From Sphingobacterium litopenaei (GTDB taxonomy: Bacteria > Bacteroidota > Bacteroidia > Sphingobacteriales > Sphingobacteriaceae): 64,000 nucleotides of DNA. Within the stretch, counting starts at the first letter, position 1; every line of letters begins with the position of its first letter. The notes below the pieces were generated by a model. The model was not told where the DNA came from. It did not search any database and saw only the letters and a list, made by a program, of their open reading frames with translations. Location: positions 1 through 64,000 of the forward strand of contig NZ_JACOIJ010000004.1 of the NCBI RefSeq assembly GCF_014692495.1, given 5' to 3'. This document shows, one piece after another, positions 53,372 to 61,264 of this stretch. The position numbers and the translations under genes are program-made.

Positions 53372-54142
53372 TTATAATGACTTTAAATATTTTATAATAG
53401 GATGTTGTAACGTCGTAAGACCTTCTATTACAGAAGCGGCATTTTCCATCGCCCCTTCGTAGTTCGTATGTGTATGATCACCAGGAAAGTATTTAGACTT
53501 TACAAGATCAGGCCCCAACTTATCGTATTTTTTCGCAGACAATTCATTCAAATCCACAAAAGGAATATTTTCTTCTTCTGCAATTTGCCTCGCCCAAAGA
53601 CCAAAATCTTGATTGGCACGTCTTACTTTTCCTTCAGCATCCCACTGATTACGTGGTATCATAGAAAGTAACACCGGCTGCACGCCTTTACTCTTGGCGG
53701 TTTTCACAAATCGTCTTAAATTTTCGCCGTAGGTATGCACGACTTCAAATTGGTTATTACCCCAATCCAACACAACAGAATCACGTCCTATTCCTCGCAG
53801 GACACCTCTATACCCTTGGCGCGAAGTGTCAGGCTTACTGCCTTCATTATGTCCAAACTGGATTAAGAGGAAATCTCCTTTTTTCATCAACGAATCCACT
53901 TTTGCCCAACGTCCTTCCTTTAAAAATGTGCGAGTACTGCGACCTGCCATGGCGTGGTTTGCAATTTCCACCTTAGTAGTGTCTAAAAATTCACTTAATA
54001 ACGATCCCCATCCCCAAAATTCTTTATTGCTGTTACGAACCGTTGAGTCACCAATTATATAAATTGTAGGTTTAGGTTTTATTATATAGGACATTAACAT
54101 CAGTCCTATTACTCCTATGGAGACTATTTTAAATATTTTCAT
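53372..54142 (-). CDS. CE12-type rhamnogalacturonan acetylesterase (copy 2)
   Basis: A second 256-residue GDSL esterase with a signal-type N terminus. Motifs are IIGDSTVRNSN (about 31), GWGSLLSEF, AMAGRSTRTFL, IQFGHNEGSKPD (about 97) and PGDHTHTNYEGA near 223. Relative to copy 1 the HND segment reads HNE and the C-terminal DH is in a different context. The two probably differ in acetyl position or fragment length, an inference. It lies 12 nt downstream of the PL11 gene and 1 nt upstream of copy 1. Confidence 0.93.
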   Translation of the reverse strand: MKIFKIVSIGVIGLMLMSYIIKPKPTIYIIGDSTVRNSNKEFWGWGSLLSEFLDTTKVEIANHAMAGRSTRTFLKEGRWAKVDSLMKKGDFLLIQFGHNEGSKPDTSRQGYRGVLRGIGRDSVVLDWGNNQFEVVHTYGENLRRFVKTAKSKGVQPVLLSMIPRNQWDAEGKVRRANQDFGLWARQIAEEENIPFVDLNELSAKKYDKLGPDLVKSKYFPGDHTHTNYEGAMENAASVIEGLTTLQHPIIKYLKSL

Positions 54143-54154
54143 AGCTATTCAATA

Positions 54155-56017
54155 CTATTTCTTTTTGGACTTCACAATTTTGATGTTAGGTTTTGGAGGT
54201 GTACCCATTCCTGTTCCCAAATAATATCCTGTATGTGGTGGTTGATTATATCCCACATTTTGCCAGGCAATACTTAATCTATATTGCGGATCATGCATAA
54301 GTGTATACACTCGATGCGGGGTAGGAATTGTTGTCGTATAAATCCGCAAAGATTGATTGTCTGCTGAACGAAGAATCAATTCTTCACGCCAATCTCCAAG
54401 GATATCAGCTGATAAATTCGGTGTACTTTTACTTCCATTTATCGAAAAAGCACCATCTGCTGTGAATATCCTTCCAACATTATACTTCTCAATATAATTG
54501 CTATTTAACAATTCACGGCTTAAATCATCATCCCACCAGATCAAAAAATTTACAGAACGCGGAGCACGTCCTACTGCTTCTCCTTTCATATTATACGCAT
54601 TGTATGAACCGGCCCACCACATGTAAGCACCTTTATAATTGGGATCTATATTAGCAGCTACACCCCTACCGATATCTTCATCAATAGCACCTTTAAATAA
54701 AAGTTCACCCGTTTTTGCATCCAAGAGTGAAGTACCAATACCTTTTCTTCCTCCTTTTAACTCGTGAATTCCAAATATCTCTAACCCTGGTCTGTCGGGA
54801 TCCAAATCAGTAACATGCAGTGCATCACCATGACCTAATCTTGTACTGTATAATCCTTTGCCATGGTCATCCACAACCATAGACCCAAATATTATTTCAT
54901 CTTTGCCATCTTGATCTACATCTGCAACAGACAAGCTGTGATAGCCCTGACCTGAATAAGGATTATTACGACCTTCGGTATCAAATACCCATCTTTTCAC
55001 CAGCTTCTTATCTTTATAATCCCAAGCCACTAAAGCGGTTCTCTCATAATAACCTCTGGTCATGACCACTGAAGGATTGACACCATCCAAATAAGCTATA
55101 CAGGCTAAATACCTGTCTGCACGATTGGCATTGCGATCTCCCCAAGACATCAGTTCGCCACGCGCCGGTAAATAATCTACGGTGTGAACGGCAGCGCCTG
55201 TCAGACCATCAAAAACTGTTAAGTACTCAGGTCCTTCGAGTATTCTACCGAAAAAGCGGGAAGAAGGAACTGTATCACGCCAATCAGCATTCGGGTTTCC
55301 TATGTACTTTCCTAATCCGTCTTTTGTTCCATCTGCTGTTTTACAAACTAGTTCAGCCTTACCATCGCCATCCAAGTCGTACACCATAAATTGCGTATAA
55401 TGTGCACCTTCTCTAATGTTCTTGCCCAGATTTATTTCCCAAAGGAATGTTCCATCCAATTTGTAGGCTTGAAAAATAGGTTCAGAAGTGAGTCCATTGT
55501 GCGCATTATCGCGACCTATTCCGGTTTGATGCACGATCAATTCGTATGATCCATCGCCATCCAGATCACCTACTGATACATCTCCTGGAGTATATCCCTT
55601 AGGTGTTCGCAAAGGAATATTTAGGTAAGGTTGATTATTTTGGTCTTTTGAAAAGTTATATCTTGCGACTTCTTCTTCCTTTTTATTTTTTAGGACTGTC
55701 AAAATATAAGTTACATCCACTCCTACTTGAAGAGTCTCATCCTGAAAATTTGTACCTGCAATAAGTGGTTCTGCATTCAATTTAGTTTTTGCCGACTTTG
55801 CGTATTGTCTATAAAGATTGAAAGCAGTAGAATATTCGTCAGTTGCTAATAATCTCCAACTTAGAAAAACTGAAGATTCACTGGTTTTAATACCAATGAG
55901 ACCTCTATCCAAGTATTCCATCTTTCGCTGTGCGTAGCAAAATATTCCTTGCAATATCGAGAAGAAAAGGACAACTATAATTCGTACAGCATACATAAAG
56001 CTACTTCTATTAGACAA
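54155..56017 (-). CDS. PL11 rhamnogalacturonan lyase
   Basis: A 620-residue secreted endo- or exo-lyase that breaks the alpha-L-Rha-(1,4)-alpha-D-GalA bond by beta-elimination. The signal peptide is followed by an FN3-like domain (MEYLDRGLIGIKTSESSVFL), then an eight-bladed beta-propeller with calcium-binding loops: DLDGDGSYELIVHQTG (about 151), DLDGDGKAELVCKTADG (about 214), DVDQDGKDEIIFGSMV (about 368) and the GDALHVTDLDPDRPG stretch. The product carries an unsaturated uronyl end, the substrate of the GH105 in the next operon. It is 7 nt downstream of the GH28 gene, which starts the operon. Confidence 0.96.
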   Translation of the reverse strand: MSNRSSFMYAVRIIVVLFFSILQGIFCYAQRKMEYLDRGLIGIKTSESSVFLSWRLLATDEYSTAFNLYRQYAKSAKTKLNAEPLIAGTNFQDETLQVGVDVTYILTVLKNKKEEEVARYNFSKDQNNQPYLNIPLRTPKGYTPGDVSVGDLDGDGSYELIVHQTGIGRDNAHNGLTSEPIFQAYKLDGTFLWEINLGKNIREGAHYTQFMVYDLDGDGKAELVCKTADGTKDGLGKYIGNPNADWRDTVPSSRFFGRILEGPEYLTVFDGLTGAAVHTVDYLPARGELMSWGDRNANRADRYLACIAYLDGVNPSVVMTRGYYERTALVAWDYKDKKLVKRWVFDTEGRNNPYSGQGYHSLSVADVDQDGKDEIIFGSMVVDDHGKGLYSTRLGHGDALHVTDLDPDRPGLEIFGIHELKGGRKGIGTSLLDAKTGELLFKGAIDEDIGRGVAANIDPNYKGAYMWWAGSYNAYNMKGEAVGRAPRSVNFLIWWDDDLSRELLNSNYIEKYNVGRIFTADGAFSINGSKSTPNLSADILGDWREELILRSADNQSLRIYTTTIPTPHRVYTLMHDPQYRLSIAWQNVGYNQPPHTGYYLGTGMGTPPKPNIKIVKSKKK

Positions 56018-56024
56018 TTAGATA

Positions 56025-57353
56025 TTATTGTTTAACTACCTTTTTACCATCTACCACGACATTTTCCAATTGGAAGTTCTCGATATAGCTTTGCTTAATG
56101 TCACCCGAACGAGAAGCTTTAACGTTCATATTGATAAATGAAAAATCAGAAAGTTTGTATTGCGGAGAATTGATCACATCAAACAAGATATCACATTGTA
56201 AATCCACATTTTTGAAAATAATATTTTTGGCATAAGACATTTTGATATCCTTTTCGCCTTTTAGATCAAAGAACTGTGTCCATGGTTTGATAAAAAGCAC
56301 ACTTTTAGCATTACCTTTTACATTCTCTAGCGTAATGAATTTGTATTCCTGTGGTGTATCGGGACGCATTTTTAATTGTAAAACCTTTTGGGCTTGGTCC
56401 ACTGTATTATTTCTAAAAATAACATTAAAGCTCAAAATAGATTCACTTCCGCAGGTCAATGCGCTGTGACAGAATCCAAATGAACAATTTTCAATGATAA
56501 TATTCGAGTTAGGTCCATTATTTGGATCAACATCTGCTTTTGGCCCTTTTCCACCTTTTAAAGCAATCGCATCATCGTTTACAGATAGGTAGCAATTCTT
56601 AATGAGCACATTTTTGCAAACATCTAAATCTACCGCATCTGAGCTTGGAGCCTTCACAGGCTCTTTTGGCGCGGTAATATGTAAGTTTAAAAGTTTTAAA
56701 TTTTCTACCTTATAAAAATGTGTCGTCCAGAACGGAGAATTGCGCAACTTAATTCCAGAAATATGAACGTCTTTACTATTGGAAACATACAATAAGCGAG
56801 GTCGCATTTCGTCCATATTCGTGCAATTTGGGTTAAAAGCTCTACGTAACCAAAATGCTTTCCAATAACGTAGACCATTTCCATCCAACATACCCTTTCC
56901 CGTAACCGTAAACCCATCCACTTCATCGGCATTTACCAAAGCAGCAAAATATTTCAGCGTCTGTCCTTCCATACGCGTCATCACCAAATCGAAATTGGAA
57001 ATATCGTCGCTTCCTTTCAATACGCCACCTTCTTCTAAATGCAAATGTGTCTTAGGCTTGAAGAACAAAGACCCACTCAAGTAAACACCTTTAGGCACGA
57101 CGATAACGCCGCCACCATCTTGATATGCTTTATCAATTACTTCTTGAATCTTCTTAGTTTGAATTACAGTACTATCAGAAATGACACCATAATCTGTTAT
57201 CTTATATTTTTTACCCAATGAATTTACATCCACTAATTTGGCATCAGAAAACCAAGAACTGATCAACTCTCCATTAGGAAATTTTTGCTGTGCTTTCGCT
57301 GAAAACACTCCCATACAGAGATAAGCTAGAAGGTAAACTATACTGTTTTTCAT
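56025..57353 (-). CDS. GH28-like enzyme (copy 2, divergent active site)
   Basis: A 442-residue secreted beta-helix protein with signal (to about residue 21). GH28-like motifs are altered: SSDAVDLDVCKN near 237, NDDAIALKGGKG near 258 and CHSALTCGSES near 297. At the place of the usual RIK motif it reads LKMRPDTPQ near 325. The Asp residues needed for catalysis seem kept but the subsite residues differ, so the specificity may not be polygalacturonan. A rhamnogalacturonan hydrolase or a different glycosidase of the same fold is possible. It is the first gene of the GH28-PL11-CE12-CE12 operon. Confidence 0.88.
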   Translation of the reverse strand: MKNSIVYLLAYLCMGVFSAKAQQKFPNGELISSWFSDAKLVDVNSLGKKYKITDYGVISDSTVIQTKKIQEVIDKAYQDGGGVIVVPKGVYLSGSLFFKPKTHLHLEEGGVLKGSDDISNFDLVMTRMEGQTLKYFAALVNADEVDGFTVTGKGMLDGNGLRYWKAFWLRRAFNPNCTNMDEMRPRLLYVSNSKDVHISGIKLRNSPFWTTHFYKVENLKLLNLHITAPKEPVKAPSSDAVDLDVCKNVLIKNCYLSVNDDAIALKGGKGPKADVDPNNGPNSNIIIENCSFGFCHSALTCGSESILSFNVIFRNNTVDQAQKVLQLKMRPDTPQEYKFITLENVKGNAKSVLFIKPWTQFFDLKGEKDIKMSYAKNIIFKNVDLQCDILFDVINSPQYKLSDFSFINMNVKASRSGDIKQSYIENFQLENVVVDGKKVVKQ

Positions 57354-57411
57354 TGATTAATATTATCTAAGGGTTTATAATTCGGTCCTATAATTGGACT
57401 TTGATAGATAA

Positions 57412-57456
57412 CTAAACTATCAACAATAAGTCGATTATCCAACCTGTAGCATCCTG
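57412..57456 (-). promoter_or_regulatory. pectin-locus promoter module 4 (GH28-PL11-CE12-CE12 operon)
   Basis: On the minus strand: CAGGAT (57456-57451), four bases, CAGGTT (57446-57441), 21 bases, TAGTTTAG (57419-57412). The 3' end of the group II intron lies about 31 nt upstream of the first half site. Confidence 0.75.
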
Positions 57457-57486
57457 TTTTTGGCTATTTATATCCAATTAGTTACA

Positions 57487-58177
57487 ATAGAGTAGGAAGG
57501 TAATCATTATTTGATTACCTGACCCCTCACACCACCGTACGTGCCGTTCGGCATACGGCGGTTCATTAAACATTAACAGTCTTTGGGACTATTATATCGG
57601 TAAGATATAGTAGTCCTTCTATGTTTCCGTGTTTTCTATTTTCTTTCAAGATATCGCTCAGCGCTCCCTGCTACTTTTCTGCTTCCAGCATATCCCTTAC
57701 AGGGCAGCTCTCCATTCGGAGTTTTCTGCTTTCTTTACGATAATCCTACTTCCCGTAGTTTAAACGGACGTTTAATGTTCAGCCCTTCCTTCCTAAAAAA
57801 ATTAAAAAGTACTATGGCGTCTGCTGACTTCTGTCAAACCAATGATGTATCACTACAAAATTTTGTTCCTTAGGGAGTCGCTCCTCCAGCCGGCAACAGT
57901 GTGACAGATCTCCCCGGGTAAGAACGTGAACTTTCTCTCCATATACCTGTCGAATCTACCGCGGAATGTTTCGGATAGTTTAGGGCTTTGTCTTGTTATG
58001 CAGACTCACCCACATCCAACGGCCTCATTCGATTTCTGTGCGTCAGGCCAGAGATTTACCGCCGGCTTCCTTCAGATTCCCCCTCGCGAAGGACACCCTT
58101 GCCTTAAGTTAACGTTTCCCACTATCAAGGCACGTTCGGGACTTACACCCTAGAGTTCACGCCCATGCCGGGCGCAC
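57487..58177 (-). ncRNA. group II intron without reverse transcriptase gene (class C-like)
   Basis: About 691 nt on the minus strand. The 5' end begins GTGCGCCCGGCATGGGCG and continues with AACTCTAGGGTGTAAGTCCC, the start of domain I seen in class C introns such as that of Oceanobacillus iheyensis. CAAGGGTGTCC, GGAATCTGAAGGAAGC and ACCCGGGGAGATCTG follow. Near the 3' end, domain V is recognised at about 57529-57565: CCGCCGTA pairs with TACGGTGG, with a GAAC loop, a CG bulge and a CGC triad. Domain VI follows with a bulged A in CCTACTC. Domain IV has no RT; it holds only a decayed frame (57566-57715, stop codon at 57671-57673). Boundaries are good to a few bases at the 5' end and less certain at the 3' end. 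Splicing would need a maturase from elsewhere. Confidence 0.85.
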
Positions 58178-58180
58178 ATA

Positions 58181-58210
58181 AAAAAAAAGCAAACCACTAC
58201 GAGTTTGCTT
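58181..58210 (-). terminator. intrinsic terminator of the 953-residue GH2 gene (intron insertion target)
   Basis: On the minus strand the stem AAGCAAAC (58210-58203) pairs with GTTTGCTT (58194-58187), followed by a run of T (58188-58180). The intron's 5' end is at 58177, directly after this U-tract. Class C group II introns are known to insert just after terminator stem-loops. Confidence 0.85.
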
Positions 58211-58245
58211 TCTAACCATACAATTATTAATAAACTATAAACCTG

Positions 58246-61107
58246 CTAATCTGTTAGGACATTGACCTTTGGCATTTCGAATTGCGTATTGTCTTTCGAA
58301 CCTTTAGGTGTTCCAAAATAGAAATACAATGTTCTAGAAATAGTACCCTGCATTTTATTTAACTCACCTGCTGGACCATTTACCCCTGCATTATTGTTGA
58401 TTCCTAAAGCTAATTTGGAACCAATCGCAGGTATCGCATCCAAGAAGGAAATATTTCCAGATGGCAACTGTGGATAACCTTGTGGACCTGACATACCATA
58501 GAATTCAAATAAGCGCACAAACAAATCATCTTGATCTGTGGCAACTAAAAATCTACCTTGCACACTGTTAAACATCATCCAATTTATATCCGAAAAGTAT
58601 CCTTTAAATTCTGGGAAATTCCACGGACCAATACCCGGTTTTGCATCGTTATACATTTTCTCCCAAGCATTGCGGGTTACACCTTGCATACGATTTTTCC
58701 ATACACGATAAGGACCATTACCTAACCATTTTGCGGAAAGCATATAACTTTCTGGGAAGTCAAAGCTCACACCTGCGAAAGGAACATTGCCATTCAGTTC
58801 GTAACTGTAATCCAATTTTAACCAACCATCAGGACGCATCGTCCAACGAATGAATTTTAAATCACCTGAATAAGTAGCTTCTATTATTTTATTCTCCCCC
58901 TCCTCTTTTGTCTCAATGGAAACAAAATTAGACTTGCCAGAAACTAAAATAGGTCCATTTTTGAAAGCCATTTTCATACTAAAATCATTGGCCAAATCGA
59001 CCAGTAAACCTGTTTTCTTCGAAATGAAAGCAGTGATACCATTTGCTTTAAGGCTGAAATTCACTGAATCTTCGGTCAGCTCTACTGCTGTTTTGGTTTC
59101 TAAAGGTAATATGGAAGCTGTCACTTGGGCACTATTTTTTACTTTCCAAGACCAAGTATAAATTTCTTCTCCATGGTTATCGATAGCTGTAAATAATAAT
59201 GCATCGTAGTCCTTCCAATTAGCTGGTAAATGAAGTTGAACAAATCCACTATCTGTAGGATTTATCGAAGGACTAGTTACCGAATGGACATCTTCTTTGG
59301 CAATTCCCGATTCATTATCATACGGTTTGTGATAATTCACCAGTCTATATTCGAATTTGCAATCTTTCAGGTTTGTAAAGTGGTATCTATTTTCTACCGC
59401 AATTTTACCATCAAACGCAGCTGGCAAATTTTTCATTTTAATATGAACTGGGGAATAAATCTCGCGGATCGCAAAGAAACTTCCTTCCTTTTGACGATGA
59501 GGACCTAATATTCCGTCCGGTGCATTTACCCCATTCACATCGATTTGATTATTAAAATCTGTACGAACTATACCTTCGTCTGCAAGGTTCCAAATAAAAC
59601 CACCAGCACCCAATTTAGATTTCCAATGCAATTCCCAAATATCGGCTAATCCAGCCGCTGCACCGCCATCATCCTGCGCATGCAAGAATTCCGTCGGCAT
59701 GTAAATATTTGGTCCTTCTAATATTTTCTTTGTCGAATAATAATCCTCATAATGATTACAGTCAATACCATTTAACTCATTGCCCGGGCGATGATGCGCG
59801 TGGATAACCGTTCTATTTGACAAATCATATTTACCGTATTCATTGACAAGGTCTTTATTATGTCCCCCCTCATTACCGTTCACCCATAAAATAATACTTG
59901 GATGATTCACGTCACGAATAACCATTTCTTTGACCAATTTACGACCGACTTCAGTTCCATATGCCTTTTGCCAGCCCGCTAATTCATCCATCACATATAA
60001 ACCTAACGAATCACATATTTCTAAAAATGACTTATCTGGTGGATAATGTGAACAGCGAATAGCATTCATGTTCATTTGTTTAATCAGTTTGACGTCCATC
60101 AAATCGACATTTCGGTTTACCGAACGTCCTGTCTCTGGCCACCACACATGGCGATTTACGCCTTTAAATTTAATTTTAGTTCCATTCACAAAAATTCCGT
60201 CTCCTTGACGAACTTCAATAGTACGAAATCCAAAGTTTTCTTTACTTGAATAAATGGTCTTATTGTTTTGTAATAAAGAATATTCAGCACAATACAGATT
60301 CGGTGTTTCTGCTGTCCATAATTTGGGGCTTGAAACCGATAAATCTAGTACAGCAAGCGTATCCTTCGGATTAATATTGGAAGTTTTACTCGCAATAATT
60401 TTTCCTGCTTTATCTTTGATATCTACTTTAACTTTTGTGTTTGATTGAATGCCTTCTAAATGTACATTAGTCTTGAAAGTACCATCCGCTTTTGCATCAA
60501 TTGCTGCCCAAGCAATATGTTGCGTAGGTACAGCTTGCAAATACACAGGACGATAAATCCCTCCTAAAATCCAATAATCTGCCAATCGCTCGGCATTATT
60601 TACTGTTTTCTCTTTAGACATTTTCCAGACCACAACTTCCAAATTATTTTTCCCACCCAACTTGATCTTATCGGTGATATCGTAAGAGAATCTATAAAAT
60701 GATCCTTGATGAATTGCACCTGCTACTTGACCATTAATTTTAACCTCGGTGTCGGTCATCGAACCTTCGAAAACTATACTGATTTTTTTTCCTTTCCAAT
60801 TCGCTGGAACGGTGAATTGATGTCGGTAAACTGCGTATTCTTCGTTGAATTGAAAATTTTTGCCATACGTCACGTAATCACGTCCATAATTATAACTACC
60901 GAATCCTTGTTGTTCCCAATGACTAGGCACAGCAATTTTGGACCATTTTCCCGCTTTGCGACCACCTGAAATCCAGAAATCCCAATCAACCGTATTGGTA
61001 TTATCTGTACCGGACAAAAATTGAATTTCCTTTCTCTGTGCCAAACTGCACATCGAATTAGAGATGATTAAAAACAGGACAAGGAAATTATTTAAAAATC
61101 GTGGCAT
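58246..61107 (-). CDS. GH2 family beta-glycosidase (953 residues, beta-galactosidase-like)
   Basis: A secreted enzyme with signal peptide (to about SLAQ, residue 23), jelly-roll domain (KIAVPSHWEQQGFGSYNYG, EGSMTDTEVKINGQVAG), Ig-like domain and TIM barrel (FKGVNRHVWWPETGRSVN). Acid/base Glu is in LWVNGNEGGHNKD (about 413) and the nucleophile Glu in YMPTEFLHAQDDGG (about 472). A C-terminal beta-sandwich follows. It resembles beta-galactosidases of RG-I side chains more than the other GH2 here; glucuronidase activity is an alternative. It is a single-gene unit with promoter module 5 upstream and its own terminator downstream. Confidence 0.93.
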   Translation of the reverse strand: MPRFLNNFLVLFLIISNSMCSLAQRKEIQFLSGTDNTNTVDWDFWISGGRKAGKWSKIAVPSHWEQQGFGSYNYGRDYVTYGKNFQFNEEYAVYRHQFTVPANWKGKKISIVFEGSMTDTEVKINGQVAGAIHQGSFYRFSYDITDKIKLGGKNNLEVVVWKMSKEKTVNNAERLADYWILGGIYRPVYLQAVPTQHIAWAAIDAKADGTFKTNVHLEGIQSNTKVKVDIKDKAGKIIASKTSNINPKDTLAVLDLSVSSPKLWTAETPNLYCAEYSLLQNNKTIYSSKENFGFRTIEVRQGDGIFVNGTKIKFKGVNRHVWWPETGRSVNRNVDLMDVKLIKQMNMNAIRCSHYPPDKSFLEICDSLGLYVMDELAGWQKAYGTEVGRKLVKEMVIRDVNHPSIILWVNGNEGGHNKDLVNEYGKYDLSNRTVIHAHHRPGNELNGIDCNHYEDYYSTKKILEGPNIYMPTEFLHAQDDGGAAAGLADIWELHWKSKLGAGGFIWNLADEGIVRTDFNNQIDVNGVNAPDGILGPHRQKEGSFFAIREIYSPVHIKMKNLPAAFDGKIAVENRYHFTNLKDCKFEYRLVNYHKPYDNESGIAKEDVHSVTSPSINPTDSGFVQLHLPANWKDYDALLFTAIDNHGEEIYTWSWKVKNSAQVTASILPLETKTAVELTEDSVNFSLKANGITAFISKKTGLLVDLANDFSMKMAFKNGPILVSGKSNFVSIETKEEGENKIIEATYSGDLKFIRWTMRPDGWLKLDYSYELNGNVPFAGVSFDFPESYMLSAKWLGNGPYRVWKNRMQGVTRNAWEKMYNDAKPGIGPWNFPEFKGYFSDINWMMFNSVQGRFLVATDQDDLFVRLFEFYGMSGPQGYPQLPSGNISFLDAIPAIGSKLALGINNNAGVNGPAGELNKMQGTISRTLYFYFGTPKGSKDNTQFEMPKVNVLTD

Positions 61108-61139
61108 AGGTATCTAGAAATTTACAACTGATTATTTCT

Positions 61140-61184
61140 CTAAAATAGAAAATATAAACCTGCTTACTATCCTGCACTATCCTT
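61140..61184 (-). promoter_or_regulatory. pectin-locus promoter module 5 (GH2 gene)
   Basis: On the minus strand: AAGGAT (61184-61179), four bases, CAGGAT (61174-61169), 21 bases, TATTTTAG (61147-61140). The divergent GH28 gene at 61265 has no second copy on its own strand; it may share the site or use another promoter. Confidence 0.75.
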
Positions 61185-61264
61185 ATGAAGGTTTTCCTTT
61201 GATTACTAGCTCGCCAATAAAATTTTAAATATTTTCGTAGTGATTATAAACGCAAGAATATTTT

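Noticed and set aside
57926..58153. 75-codon plus-strand open frame in the intergenic region
   Set aside because: It lies antisense to domain I of the group II intron, whose conserved RNA motifs explain the sequence.
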